A stretch of DNA of 64,000 bases from Ammoniphilus sp. CFH 90114. Lineage in GTDB: Bacteria > Bacillota > Bacilli > Aneurinibacillales > RAOX-1. The notes under the pieces are model-generated. The model was not told the origin of the DNA, made no database searches, and saw nothing but the letters and a program-made list of their open reading frames with translations. A program made the position numbers and the translations under genes. Every line of letters begins with the position of its first letter. Position 1 is the first letter of the stretch. Below are positions 1 through 7,639 of this stretch, in pieces. The stretch covers positions 248,267 through 312,266 of the forward strand of contig NZ_SDLI01000002.1 of NCBI RefSeq assembly GCF_004123195.1, given 5' to 3'.

Positions 1-149
1 AAACCTAAAATGACATTGAATGGTTGAAGTTACAAGGGTAAAAGAGGGGAACTTCAAGGGTAGTTTGTTTGAGTCTTTCGGAGGTACTCTCTTTATCTTT
101 GTTGATTAAGGATAATCTCTTTCATCTTTATATGAGAAGAGGACACAAA

Positions 150-710
150 GTGGAAATCACATATGAATTATTATGGGAAATAAGAGAACTACAAGATAAA
201 ATAGTTCTATTAGATATAGAGCGTTGGTCTTTTTATGCGTTTAGGACATGGAATTGGTGGTTATTGGTCGCTTTCTTGATTGTGCCGTGGATGATATGGA
301 TGAAATTATTGGATAAACAAAGAGTAATGGAAATTTTACTTTTTGGCATGATCATCATTCTTCTTACTGTTAATCTCGATTCATTAGGAACTCAGTTAGG
401 TTATTGGATGTATCCAGTGAAGTTAATCCCTATTATTCCAAAAGCGTTACCTTTTGATGCCAGTGTCGTCCCTGTAGCCTATATGCTGATATACCAGTAT
501 TTTTATAGCTGGAAATCGTACTCATTAGCTTTGGTTGCGATGGCTGTTATCTATGCCTTTGTCGGGGAACCCCTAGCTCATTGGTTAGATCAGGTTCTTT
601 ATGTCAAATGGAACTATATATATTCTTTCTTCTATTATCTTTTAACGGGAATAGCAGTGAAGTGGTTGGTTGACAAAGTGGTCCGAGTAGCAAAGGGAGC
701 GAGATCGTAA
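150..710 (+). CDS. CBO0543-family integral membrane protein
   Basis: This is a 186-residue polytopic membrane protein with an N-terminal amphipathic segment (LWEIRELQDKI) and five or so hydrophobic helices. The LQDKI segment and the WxxYxY-type C-terminal pattern match the uncharacterised Bacillus/Clostridium CBO0543 family; no activity is known for it. The open frame extends back to a TTG at 69, but that codon has no good ribosome binding site. The GTG at 150 lies just after AGAGGA, which suits the family start, so it is preferred (an ATG at 132 is also possible). A second family member is at 2414 and a 15-codon relic of one is at 24177. Confidence 0.6.
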   Translation: MEITYELLWEIRELQDKIVLLDIERWSFYAFRTWNWWLLVAFLIVPWMIWMKLLDKQRVMEILLFGMIIILLTVNLDSLGTQLGYWMYPVKLIPIIPKALPFDASVVPVAYMLIYQYFYSWKSYSLALVAMAVIYAFVGEPLAHWLDQVLYVKWNYIYSFFYYLLTGIAVKWLVDKVVRVAKGARS

Positions 711-763
711 GATATTCGGCACACGCTGAGGTAAACGATGGAAGTCGCTCTCCCCTGTTTTGT

Positions 764-792
764 TTGACTTTTTGAATCGATATAACTATAAT
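764..792 (+). promoter_or_regulatory. sigma-A promoter of the Rrf2 gene
   Basis: TTGACT (764-769) and TATAAT (787-792) are separated by exactly 17 bases. Transcription should start near 799, which rules out the ATG at 791 as the start codon of the regulator and supports the TTG at 815. TGGTTACAAC (792-801), overlapping the -10 end, reappears inverted upstream of the next gene and is a likely autoregulatory operator. Confidence 0.75.
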
Positions 793-814
793 GGTTACAA
801 CGGTGGTGATTCAA

Positions 815-1231
815 TTGAGCCAAATAAGCACCCGCTTTTCTATTGCTGTTCATATCCTTTCCGTGATTGCTGTTAGTTCCAATGATTGTACGGGGGACTT
901 TATTGCGGGCAGCGTAAATACGAACCCTGTTATAATTAGAAGAATTATGGCGAAGCTTAAGAAGGCTGGTTTATTGGACGTAAGGGCTGGAGTAGGCGGT
1001 GCCTTTTTACTCAAGAGTCCTGAACAAATTACGCTTCTTGATGTTTATCGGGCTGTGAATGCAACGGAAGGGAATCAATTATTTCGTATTCACGAAGAAC
1101 CCAATATTCTTTGCCCAGTCGGGCGAAATATTGAATCGGTTCTCCAATTCGAATTAAAAGAAGCCCAATCTGCTATGGAGCATAGGTTGGCACAAACAAA
1201 TTTGAGCCAACTGACCACAAATTTCAAATAA
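815..1231 (+). CDS. Rrf2-family transcriptional regulator (YwnA-like)
   Basis: This 138-residue protein has an N-terminal winged helix (STRFSIAVHIL..., NPVIIRRIMAKLKKAGLL, GGAFLLKSPEQITLLDVYRAV) typical of Rrf2 regulators. It lacks the clustered three-Cys Fe-S ligand set of IscR/NsrR but has two isolated cysteines, one in an LCPVG motif near residue 93 as in the YwnA subgroup. A thiol or disulfide-stress switch is therefore possible (inference). The TTG start follows GGTGGTGAT. The next gene is an NAD(P)H-binding oxidoreductase, an arrangement like ywnA-ywnB, which suggests local control through the repeated TGGTTACAAC/GTTGTAACCA element. Confidence 0.8.
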   Translation: MSQISTRFSIAVHILSVIAVSSNDCTGDFIAGSVNTNPVIIRRIMAKLKKAGLLDVRAGVGGAFLLKSPEQITLLDVYRAVNATEGNQLFRIHEEPNILCPVGRNIESVLQFELKEAQSAMEHRLAQTNLSQLTTNFK

Positions 1232-1236
1232 ATAAA

Positions 1237-1260
1237 AGCTCTTTTTAGAGCTATTATTTT
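1237..1260 (+). terminator. Rho-independent terminator after Rrf2
   Basis: AGCTCT, a TTTT loop and AGAGCT (1237-1252) are followed by a T-rich tract, so the regulator and the oxidoreductase are probably separate transcripts. Confidence 0.6.
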
Positions 1261-1268
1261 ATAAACTA

Positions 1269-1306
1269 GTTGTAACCATTTGTGTTATAACAATAGTTAT
1301 TACAAC
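1269..1306 (+). promoter_or_regulatory. Putative Rrf2 operator upstream of the NmrA-like gene
   Basis: GTTGTAACCA at 1269-1278 is the exact reverse complement of TGGTTACAAC at 792-801 in the Rrf2 promoter. A second half, TTACAAC, sits at 1300-1306, so the region is flanked by a GTTGTAA...TTACAAC inverted repeat. The position between the terminator and the GGAGG of the next gene fits an operator that links the two genes. Confidence 0.5.
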
Positions 1307-1329
1307 AAAAACCTATTGGAGGAATTACA

Positions 1330-2202
1330 ATGAAAATGCTAGTAACAGGTGCAACAGGAAGATTGGGTTCAAAAGTTGTAGAGACCTTATTAAAAACGGT
1401 ACCAGCAAAACAACTGGCTGTAAGTGTTCGTAACCCAGAGAAAGCGGAAGGATTAAGTGCCCGTGGAGTAGACGTTAGACACGGAGATTTTGACCAGCCG
1501 GAAACATTGGATCGTGCTTTTGCAGGTATAGACCGAATATTAATTATATCCGCTGATGGAGACAACGAAACGAGAATTCGACAGCACACCAATGCAGTAA
1601 CTGCCGCAGCGCGTGCGGAAGTGAAATTTATTGCTTACACAAGCATTGCGAACGCAAAAGAAAGCAAAAACCTTCTTGCTCCGACGCATAAGGCAACAGA
1701 AGAAGCTATCTTGAAAACCGGCATTCCTTACTCCTTCTTACGAAACAACTGGTACTTGGAAAATGAGATTTCAGGCATTCAAGGCGTGATGGCTGGAGCA
1801 CCTTGGGTAACGTCAGCAGAAAATGGTAAAGTAGGCTGGGCGCCGCAACAAGATTATGCAGAGGCAGCAGCAGCTGTATTAGCAGGGAACGGACACGGGA
1901 GAACAATCTACGAACTTTCCGGTAAGTTGATGACACAAGAGGAATTAGCATCTGCCTTGGGAAATGTTTTGGGTAAAGAAGTAATTGTACAACAGGTTGA
2001 TGATGCTACTTATACCGATATTATGAAAAGTGTGGGAGTACCAGAGTTTCTCCTACCTTTCCTTGTGGGTATCCAAGAAAGCATTCGAGAAGGCACTCTT
2101 GAAGTTGAGAGTAATGATTTCGAAAAGTTATTGGGTCGCCCAGTTACACCGATAAAGGAAGCACTGACGCAAATCGTGAACGGAATCTCCCAAACTAAAT
2201 AA
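1330..2202 (+). CDS. NmrA/QorB-like NAD(P)H-binding oxidoreductase
   Basis: This 290-residue atypical short-chain dehydrogenase opens with the Rossmann motif VTGATGRLG. It contains the FIAYTSI strand and the LRNNWYLEN segment typical of the NmrA/HSCARG and QorB (YtfG) quinone-oxidoreductase group. The catalytic Tyr-x3-Lys of classical SDRs is not evident, as usual for this group. It is likely a soluble quinone reductase or redox sensor. Translation starts at ATG 1330 after GGAGG. The operator shared with the upstream Rrf2 gene suggests induction by electrophile or redox stress. Confidence 0.8.
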   Translation: MKMLVTGATGRLGSKVVETLLKTVPAKQLAVSVRNPEKAEGLSARGVDVRHGDFDQPETLDRAFAGIDRILIISADGDNETRIRQHTNAVTAAARAEVKFIAYTSIANAKESKNLLAPTHKATEEAILKTGIPYSFLRNNWYLENEISGIQGVMAGAPWVTSAENGKVGWAPQQDYAEAAAAVLAGNGHGRTIYELSGKLMTQEELASALGNVLGKEVIVQQVDDATYTDIMKSVGVPEFLLPFLVGIQESIREGTLEVESNDFEKLLGRPVTPIKEALTQIVNGISQTK

Positions 2203-2308
2203 TGGAACACTACTCGAAACAGTCCTTTTCGTAAATACGAGGTCGGTTTTTAATTCAAAAGTTTCAAAGCTTGTCATGTATTACGCAACTAGAGTCTATA
2301 GCGAAGGA

Positions 2309-2336
2309 AGGCTGCCTCGGCAGTCTTTTCTTTTTT
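2309..2336 (+). terminator. Terminator after the NmrA-like gene
   Basis: GGCTGCC and GGCAGTC (2310-2325) form a short hairpin followed by a T-rich run. The preceding bases ATTACGCAACTAGAG (2280-2294) recur at 24272-24286. Confidence 0.55.
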
Positions 2337-2413
2337 ATTGAAGTAAAGGGCAGTTATCTTCGTTAACATTGGACAAAATAATAAATGAAAATTACTGGAG
2401 AGGACCTTGTTTT

Positions 2414-2869
2414 ATGTCAGTTGAACGCACTATTTTGATTGTGGCATGGATTTTAACAATTCTTGCCCTTTTATTGTTGGTTCCAAGAGAAAAATTCCGC
2501 GAAGTACAGTTAGCATTTCTAATAAAACAGGTGATTACTTGGTCAGGAGCTATGTTTGTGGTTGAGAAGGGGTGGATTCAATTCCCTGTACGTGAACTTT
2601 CCTCATATGGTTCGAGTTTTACTTATGATTTTTTTGTACACCCCGCTCTTTGTGCGATTTTTATTGCTCATTACCCTGAAAAAAGGAGCATGCTTAATAA
2701 ATTAGGGTACTACGCCCTGTTCTGCTCTGGAATGACATTAATAGAGGTAATGGTTGAAAAGAATACCAACTTAATCAAGTACACAGGTTGGACTTGGTAT
2801 TGGACTTGGATTGGTTTATTCATTACTTTCGTCATATCACGTTTGTATGTCCGTTGGTACTGTAAGTAA
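2414..2869 (+). CDS. CBO0543-family membrane protein, second copy
   Basis: This 151-residue protein has four to five membrane helices and the features VPREKFREVQLAFL, FLIKQVITW and WTWYWTW, which resemble the CBO0543 family. The start chosen is ATG 2414, nine bases after GGAGAGGA; an in-frame ATG at 2369 lacks a ribosome binding site. No function is known. The first 36 or so coding bases are repeated with one mismatch at 24180, where they run into a stop, so the gene or its leader was copied once within this window. Confidence 0.6.
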   Translation: MSVERTILIVAWILTILALLLLVPREKFREVQLAFLIKQVITWSGAMFVVEKGWIQFPVRELSSYGSSFTYDFFVHPALCAIFIAHYPEKRSMLNKLGYYALFCSGMTLIEVMVEKNTNLIKYTGWTWYWTWIGLFITFVISRLYVRWYCK

Positions 2870-2951
2870 ATCCACTGATGAAGAATACAATAGGTCTAAA
2901 TTTCTGTGCTTATTTAACGGGAGTCTATAGTTGAATAACACATTAAAAAAC

Positions 2952-2995
2952 AAAGGTGACCACATATTAGATATGTCTAACATGTGGTCACCTTT
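2952..2995. terminator. Long perfect hairpin, probably a bidirectional terminator
   Basis: Perfect 14-base arms AAAGGTGACCACAT (2952-2965) and ATGTGGTCACCTTT (2982-2995) enclose an inner TTAGA/TCTAA stem. It sits between the converging membrane-protein gene and the truncated HxlR gene. Flanking A and T tracts fit termination in both directions, though the T-run is short. Confidence 0.5.
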
Positions 2996-3070
2996 AAATT
3001 TCGTGAATTTCTTTTAAATTAGGTCTTGATAACCATAGAGGGGGCGGTCTTTTGTGTCTGAAAAACTATG

Positions 3071-3265
3071 TTACACTGGATAGTTCATTTTGGAATCTAC
3101 GACAATATCAGCTTCCTCTGATTCTTTAAATCGTTCTGAAAGCACTCTGTCACTAAGATCGGGAATCAATTTAGATATATCTTTAAACCTCTTTGGGCCG
3201 CTCATTAATACACGAATAATTAAACCTGTCCATCTCTTGCCGAGTAATTCAAAGGTAGATTCCAT
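3071..3265 (-). pseudogene. Truncated HxlR-family regulator
   Basis: The first 50 or so residues (MESTFELLGKRWTGLIIRVL, GPKRFKDISKLIPDLSDRVLSERFKE) are a clear HxlR winged helix. The frame then diverges and stops after 64 residues, whereas the family is normally 100-120 residues. The lost part holds the wing and the dimerisation helix. HxlR proteins such as YodB and CatR repress quinone- and azoreductase genes through a thiol switch. The divergent DoxX-pirin-DoxX-WrbA set fits that job, so local control may now be lost or taken over by another HxlR protein. Confidence 0.7.
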
Positions 3266-3300
3266 TTAAACAACCTCATTTATTATTTTTTAAAAGCAAC

Positions 3301-3360
3301 TTGACATAAGTAAGTGAGACACGGTATGATACTAACATAAAGTAAGTAATAATAAAAAGT
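3301..3360 (+). promoter_or_regulatory. Promoter and operator of the DoxX/pirin operon
   Basis: TTGACA (3301-3306) and TATGAT (3325-3330) have an 18-base spacer. The surrounding sequence contains repeated AGTAAGT and GTTAGTA units. The block aligns with the promoter of the intact WrbA-like gene at 56692-56728 (same spacer, GTAAGTG after the -35, CTTACATAAAG or CTAACATAAAG after the -10). A shared HxlR-type operator is inferred. Confidence 0.6.
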
Positions 3361-3395
3361 TAGTAAATAACAAAAGGTAAATGAAGGGAGAAACA

Positions 3396-3791
3396 ATGAT
3401 GGATCTTGGTCTATTAATCATTCGCTTAGTTATCGGGGTAACCTTTATGGGACATGGCGCTCAGAAGTTGTTTGGTTGGTTCGGAGGATATGGCCCGAAA
3501 GGAACCGGTGGTTGGATGGAATCCATCGGGATAAAACCCGGCGTTCAAATGGCGATCCTCGCTGGATTGAGTGAATTGGTAGGTGGATTGCTTTTTGCTT
3601 CCGGTTTGTTAACGCCCGTAGGAGCTTTCCTGATTGCATCTACCATGGTAGTAGCTATTTTGAAAGTTCATGGTCAAAACGGTTATTGGAGTGATAAGGG
3701 AGGATTCGAATATCAATTGGTTTTGATTGCGGTGGTTATCGGTGTGGCCCTGATTGGAGCTGGTTCTTATTCTATTGATGCATGGCTATAA
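3396..3791 (+). CDS. DoxX-family membrane protein
   Basis: This 131-residue protein has four membrane helices and the DoxX signatures [20 protein letters not shown] and [14 protein letters not shown]. DoxX proteins (CatD, MhqP) accompany catechol- and quinone-detoxification enzymes in Bacillus and are proposed to act in membrane redox homeostasis. Translation starts at ATG 3396 after AAGGGAG rather than at the in-frame ATG 3381. It is the first gene of a run with pirin, a second DoxX and a broken WrbA-like gene. Confidence 0.85.
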   Translation: MMDLGLLIIRLVIGVTFMGHGAQKLFGWFGGYGPKGTGGWMESIGIKPGVQMAILAGLSELVGGLLFASGLLTPVGAFLIASTMVVAILKVHGQNGYWSDKGGFEYQLVLIAVVIGVALIGAGSYSIDAWL

Positions 3792-3852
3792 GGCATACTA
3801 TGGTTGAGAACAATATACATGGGAAAAATAAATGAAAACGCAGGAGGCTAAC

Positions 3853-4557
3853 ATGATCAAAGTATATCCAGCAGAATCACGTTTTACAGCAAATCACGGA
3901 TGGTTAAAATCGTCCCACAGTTTTTCATTCGCTGAGTATCATGACCCGAATAACATGAATTTTGGCCCTCTTCGTGTGTTGAATGATGATTTTGTGGCCG
4001 CAGGTAATGGGTTTGGATCACATCCTCATCGTGATATGGAGATTGTGTCTATTGTTTTAAAAGGTCAATTGAAGCATGAAGATAGTACGGGCGGTTCAGA
4101 GATTCTTAGACCCGGAGAAATCCAAAGAATGACCGCAGGAACAGGGGTGGTTCACTCGGAATTTAACCCATCCAATACGGAAGAGGTCAACTTTTTGCAG
4201 CTTTGGTTTCTACCCGAGAAAAGGGGATTAACACCATCTTATGAACAAAAAGCCTATGACCAAAATGCGCTAAAAAATCAATTGCTTCCTATCGTTTCGA
4301 ATCATTTTAAATCTGAAAGTGTAGCATCTATCCATCAAGATTTGACTCTATATCTGTCAGATTTAGACGCAGGAAATTCACTCACTTTTAACCAAGAGGC
4401 AAATCGCAAAATCTTTTTATTTATGATCGAAGGTGATGTGACCTTAAACGAGAAAACCCAACTGAAAAAACGAGATTCAGTAAGAATCACTGATCTTACC
4501 GAATTAAAGATCGCTGGCAATTCTAATGCAAAATTGATGTTAATTGACTTACCTTAA
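3853..4557 (+). CDS. Pirin-family bicupin (quercetinase/YhhW-like)
   Basis: This 234-residue bicupin carries the pirin metal-site pattern HPHRDMEIVS followed by LKHEDS and VHSEFN in the N-terminal cupin (about residues 55-105). The C-terminal cupin is degenerate, as usual. Pirins of this type include YhhW quercetin dioxygenases and redox-sensing proteins; the real substrate is unknown. The start is ATG 3853 after CAGGAGG; an ATG seven codons upstream has no ribosome binding site. Its place between two DoxX genes and next to a quinone-reductase gene supports a role with quinones or phenolics. Confidence 0.85.
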   Translation: MIKVYPAESRFTANHGWLKSSHSFSFAEYHDPNNMNFGPLRVLNDDFVAAGNGFGSHPHRDMEIVSIVLKGQLKHEDSTGGSEILRPGEIQRMTAGTGVVHSEFNPSNTEEVNFLQLWFLPEKRGLTPSYEQKAYDQNALKNQLLPIVSNHFKSESVASIHQDLTLYLSDLDAGNSLTFNQEANRKIFLFMIEGDVTLNEKTQLKKRDSVRITDLTELKIAGNSNAKLMLIDLP

Positions 4558-4591
4558 ATTCATTAGAGAGAACATTAGGAGGAGAAACAAG

Positions 4592-5014
4592 ATGAACACG
4601 AATCAACTAGGAGCATTGATTTTAAGAGTAGTGTTAGGAATTACATTCTTCATTCATGGATTTGTCAAATTCCAAGGGGGCATTGGCAACATCGCTGGTT
4701 GGTTCGAAAGCATCGGGCTTCCCGGATCTCTTGCCTTTGCGGTTGCAACGATTGAACTTATAGGTGGTTTAGCACTTATTGTCGGGTTGGGAACAAGATT
4801 AGTATCCGCGCTGTTGGCAATCATTATGATTGGAGCCACTTTAAAGGTGAAATTAGCGGTTGGATTTTTGGGGAATGGTCAAATGGCTGGATGGGAGCTG
4901 GATCTTGCATTCTTAGCTATGGCACTATATTTAGCTTTGAATGGAAGTTACGCTTTATCCCTAGGAAAGACTCTAGGGCTTTCAAAAAGAGAGGAAGTAG
5001 CAGCTAAAAGGTAA
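4592..5014 (+). CDS. DoxX-family membrane protein, second copy
   Basis: This 140-residue four-helix DoxX protein contains LRVVLGITFFIHGFVKFQGG and IAGWFESIGLPG. It is a divergent paralogue of the protein at 3396, sharing the loop GWxESIG. Translation starts at ATG 4592 after TAGGAGGAG; the longer open frame from 4544 overlaps the end of the pirin gene and lacks a ribosome binding site. It is probably co-transcribed with pirin. Confidence 0.85.
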   Translation: MNTNQLGALILRVVLGITFFIHGFVKFQGGIGNIAGWFESIGLPGSLAFAVATIELIGGLALIVGLGTRLVSALLAIIMIGATLKVKLAVGFLGNGQMAGWELDLAFLAMALYLALNGSYALSLGKTLGLSKREEVAAKR

Positions 5015-5112
5015 TAATTCCCCTTTCACTTCCTCTTCACAGGGGTATATAACTTCCATTTGAAGGGAATTGTTGGGATTATATATAGCAAACCATTTAA
5101 GGAGGCTGGATC

Positions 5113-5498
5113 ATGTCTGTCAAACTTGCAGTTATTTATTACAGTACCACACAGGAACCAACTATCAACTGGCACAATGGGCGGCTTCTGCCGGTGAGGA
5201 AGCTGGAGCAGAGGTTAAAATCTTAAAAGTTCCTGAACTTGCCCCTCAATCGGTGATCGAAGGGAATCCCGCTTGGAAAGCTTATGTAGAGGAAACAGCA
5301 TGTGTCAACACCGTAACACCTAAAGATATCGAATGGGCAGATGCCATCATATTCAGTACCCCGACTCGATTTGGAAATATAGCAGCACAAATGAAACAAT
5401 TTTTAGGAAAATTAAAGGCACGCAAGGTGTTAGACAGTAATATCTCTGTACAACAAGAAACGAACGCTGGGCTACATGCCTGGCGTTTTATTTTGTAA
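5113..5498 (+). pseudogene. Broken WrbA-like NAD(P)H:quinone oxidoreductase
   Basis: ATG 5113 after AAGGAGG opens MSVKLAVIYYSTT, matching the intact gene at 56792. A two-base insertion in an ACACAG tract near 5147 shifts the frame. Downstream the original frame is clear (YQLAQWAASAGEEAGAEVKILKVPELAP ... FSTPTRFGNIAAQMKQFL). After MKQFL, near 5400, similarity ends and the flavodoxin C-terminal half is missing. It is therefore inactive, and the copy at 56.8 kb is presumably the functional paralogue. Confidence 0.85.
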
Positions 5499-5539
5499 GC
5501 AGGATCGAGACGGAAACACGGAAACGCTTTACTTCCAAT

Positions 5540-5556
5540 GGAAACCAAGTGGTTCC
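5540..5556. promoter_or_regulatory. Candidate sigma-54 enhancer site
   Basis: GGAAAC-CAAGT-GGTTCC is a near match to the GGAAAC-N5-GTTTCC palindromes found at 8901 and 11900. Two further GGAAAC half sites lie just upstream (5515-5525 region). It is about 500 bases before the BenE promoter. Confidence 0.4.
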
Positions 5557-5597
5557 GTTTTTCTATATACCGTTGCTGAAAGTACAAAAAACGATGC

Positions 5598-5744
5598 CCA
5601 AGTCAGCCATTGGGTGGCATTACGCTGCTGTTACCGAGTGTCATGGACTATAATTTAGTTTCCGCCGTAGAAAAGTACGCTGCAATTGCTGCTGAAGACG
5701 ATCTACTAACAACGGGAAAGGAGCAAGTTTATGTCCATACATAA
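5598..5744 (+). pseudogene. Remnant of an iron-containing alcohol dehydrogenase
   Basis: From about 5616 the frame ITLLLPSVMDYNLVSAVEKYAAIA resembles the segment that follows the metal-binding His in group III iron-dependent alcohol dehydrogenases (typically ILLPxVMxYNLxAAxEKYAxIA). Upstream, AGCCAT-TGGGTGGC may be the deleted remains of the AHxLGG segment. Nothing else of the gene is left, and the frame ends at 5744. Confidence 0.45.
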
Positions 5745-5748
5745 TCAT

Positions 5749-5960
5749 TCAGAGGGAACTTTCTGCGGTAGCATTTAATTCTACTTTAAGGTCCTGGATG
5801 GTCTCCAAATCCTGATCTAACTGCTCATATTCTCTCATAGGAAAATCATCCTCTTGATATCATATTCTTCTCGTATAGGGTTAATTGCAAGGGTTATGCC
5901 AATTGGGGAATCCCGTATTATCAATAGGCTAGAGGTCAAAGCGGAACGACATTCGGTCCA
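5749..5960 (-). pseudogene. Possible remnant of a sigma-54 activator N-terminal region
   Basis: On the minus strand one frame reads DSPIGITLAINPIREEYD. After a shift near 5840 it continues as REYEQLDQDLETIQDLKVELNATAESS and then stops. This helix-rich stretch ending in L-x-A-x-x-ESS resembles the linker that leads into a PAS domain in sigma-54 activators. The gene would have diverged from the BenE gene. Identification is tentative. Confidence 0.3.
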
Positions 5961-5976
5961 TCTGTCACCACTGCTG

Positions 5977-6074
5977 TTCCACATGGAATTTTGCTATAAT
6001 TCTAAAAGTGAAAGTATTGCTTCCAACCAAATCAACTGTCACCTTTGAACCATAACTTGGCATCATTCTTGCTT
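5977..6074 (+). promoter_or_regulatory. Sigma-54 promoter of the BenE gene, with upstream palindrome
   Basis: TTGGCATCATTCTTGCTT has the invariant GG (6059-6060) and GC (6071-6072) separated by exactly ten bases, the sigma-54 (-24/-12) spacing. TTCC-ACAT-GGAA at 5977-5988, about 70 bases upstream, is a possible activator half-site pair. The gene starts 45 bases downstream. Confidence 0.8.
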
Positions 6075-6118
6075 CTGGTATGAAAGCGTAAGCAAAAAAT
6101 ATATGAGGAGGGTTACGA

Positions 6119-7402
6119 GTGAGTGATAACAAGGAAAGGATTATTGAAACGGGTCCAGGCATCATGTCCGGGCTTCGGGATTTGCCCAAGCATTTGAACA
6201 CCAAATCGGTCACAGCAGGTACACTAGCTGCGATCTTTGGTTGTACAGGTCCTGCTCTGATTGTCATGGGGGCAGCAGAGAAGGGGGGGTTTACACCTGA
6301 ACAGACGATTTCGTGGCTATTTTCCATTTACTTTTTCGGTGGCCTGTTTAGTATCATTATGGCGTTAAGGTTTAAGACCCCCATTAATGGCGCGTATTCC
6401 ATCCCCGGGGCTGTTCTCATGGCGACCGCTCTTCTTACCTTCAATATCCATGAAGCGTCCGGGGCTTATATGATGGCAGGGATCCTGGTGTTCATCTTGG
6501 GGATCTCGGGTACGATCGGGAAAATCATGAAATGGATTCCTTTGCCGATCATCATGGGAATGATTGCGGGAGCGATGTTTCGATTCGCGCTGAGTATCGT
6601 CGACTCTATTCAGGCCGCTCCCTTTATCGCGGGAGCAACGGTGATTTCGTTCTTGATCTTTTACCGTTTATGGAAGCGTTTTCCGCCTATTCTCGGAGCA
6701 TTGGGCGTCGGAGTGCTCGTGGCTTGGATCACAGGGCAAATCCAGGTTCAATCGATGGATATCGGTTTGGCTCTTCCGCAATTTGTGGCCCCTGTATTCA
6801 CCCTGGATGCCTTCTTATCGATTGCGCTTCCCCTAGCCGTCCTCGTCATTGGGGCAGAAAATGCCCAAGCGACAGGCGTATTGCTATCCCAAGGCTATAG
6901 GGCGCCTGTCAATTACATGACCACGATTTCGGGGATCGGGGGGATGGTAACGTCCCTGTTTGGAGGCCACAATGCGAACATCGCAGGTCCAATGACCGCC
7001 CTTTGTTCATCTGAATTGGCAGGAGACAAGAAAGAAGGGCGCTACGCGGCAACCGTCGTGGATGGTGTTCTGTTCGCCGGATTCGGGTTGATCGCGGGGA
7101 TTGCGGTGCCGGTTCTTCTGGCTCTGCCCCGAACGCTGATTTCAACCGTAGCTGGCCTTGCGATGCTGGCGGTATTAATCTCGGTTTTCCAAGGCGCTTT
7201 CTCAGGGAAGAAGTTTCAGTTCGGTGCTTTTGCCGCATTTGTCGTGGCCATGTCCGGGATTACCATCTTTAAGATCAGCGCGCCATTCTGGGCGTTGATC
7301 ATTGGAGTCGCAGTCTCCTACATCGTGGAACAAAACCATTTCAGTCTGAAAAAAAACGATGCGCCTCTGGAGAATGAAGATAAAATCGTGGTGAATCACT
7401 AA
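6119..7402 (+). CDS. benE: BenE-family aromatic-acid/proton symporter
   Basis: This 427-residue permease has about twelve membrane helices. It shows the BenE landmarks GHNANIAGPMTALCSSELAG, RYAATVVDGVLF and PINGAYSIPGAVL. BenE proteins import benzoate with protons; here the substrate may be benzoate or a related aromatic acid. The GTG start at 6119 follows GAGGAGGG. It is a single gene between a sigma-54 promoter and a terminator. Its base composition (37 G/C in the 60 bases from 7081) resembles the molybdenum-hydroxylase operon and not the flanking genes. Confidence 0.85.
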   Translation: MSDNKERIIETGPGIMSGLRDLPKHLNTKSVTAGTLAAIFGCTGPALIVMGAAEKGGFTPEQTISWLFSIYFFGGLFSIIMALRFKTPINGAYSIPGAVLMATALLTFNIHEASGAYMMAGILVFILGISGTIGKIMKWIPLPIIMGMIAGAMFRFALSIVDSIQAAPFIAGATVISFLIFYRLWKRFPPILGALGVGVLVAWITGQIQVQSMDIGLALPQFVAPVFTLDAFLSIALPLAVLVIGAENAQATGVLLSQGYRAPVNYMTTISGIGGMVTSLFGGHNANIAGPMTALCSSELAGDKKEGRYAATVVDGVLFAGFGLIAGIAVPVLLALPRTLISTVAGLAMLAVLISVFQGAFSGKKFQFGAFAAFVVAMSGITIFKISAPFWALIIGVAVSYIVEQNHFSLKKNDAPLENEDKIVVNH

Positions 7403-7411
7403 GGAAACGAA

Positions 7412-7462
7412 GAGGGTACCCGAAAAGGCTGTTAAGACCTCCTTCTGGGGTACCCTTTTTTT
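7412..7462 (+). terminator. Terminator after the BenE gene
   Basis: GGGTACCC at 7414-7421 pairs with GGGTACCC at 7448-7455 (self-complementary), with inner stem bases. A run of seven T follows. Confidence 0.65.
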
Positions 7463-7534
7463 CTAAGCTTGACCATGAAGTGGAATAATAGTCCGTCCCA
7501 TCTGCTTAGAAAGGGACGGACTGTTGCACGATAC

Positions 7535-7557
7535 AATGGAAATGCCCTCTTTCCATT
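7535..7557. promoter_or_regulatory. Isolated TGGAAA/TTTCCA palindrome
   Basis: AATGGAAA-N7-TTTCCATT, with eight-base arms, lies in the spacer between the BenE and EamA genes. It resembles the enhancer-like palindromes upstream of the sigma-54 promoters, but here it is downstream of both neighbouring genes. It may be a relic or may act at a distance. Confidence 0.3.
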
Positions 7558-7639
7558 AGCACTACATTCTTTCCAATTTTTATGAGCAAAAGTTATGAAT
7601 TTTCCATCTTAATATAATGTTGTCTATATTCCAAACCCA

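Noticed and set aside
791-814. ATG 791 as the start of the Rrf2 gene
   Set aside because: It overlaps the TATAAT -10 element; the transcript begins downstream, and TTG 815 has a ribosome binding site.
5476-5658. 60-codon open frame after the broken WrbA-like gene
   Set aside because: It overlaps enhancer-like palindromes and the alcohol dehydrogenase relic in another frame, has no ribosome binding site, and gives no recognisable protein.
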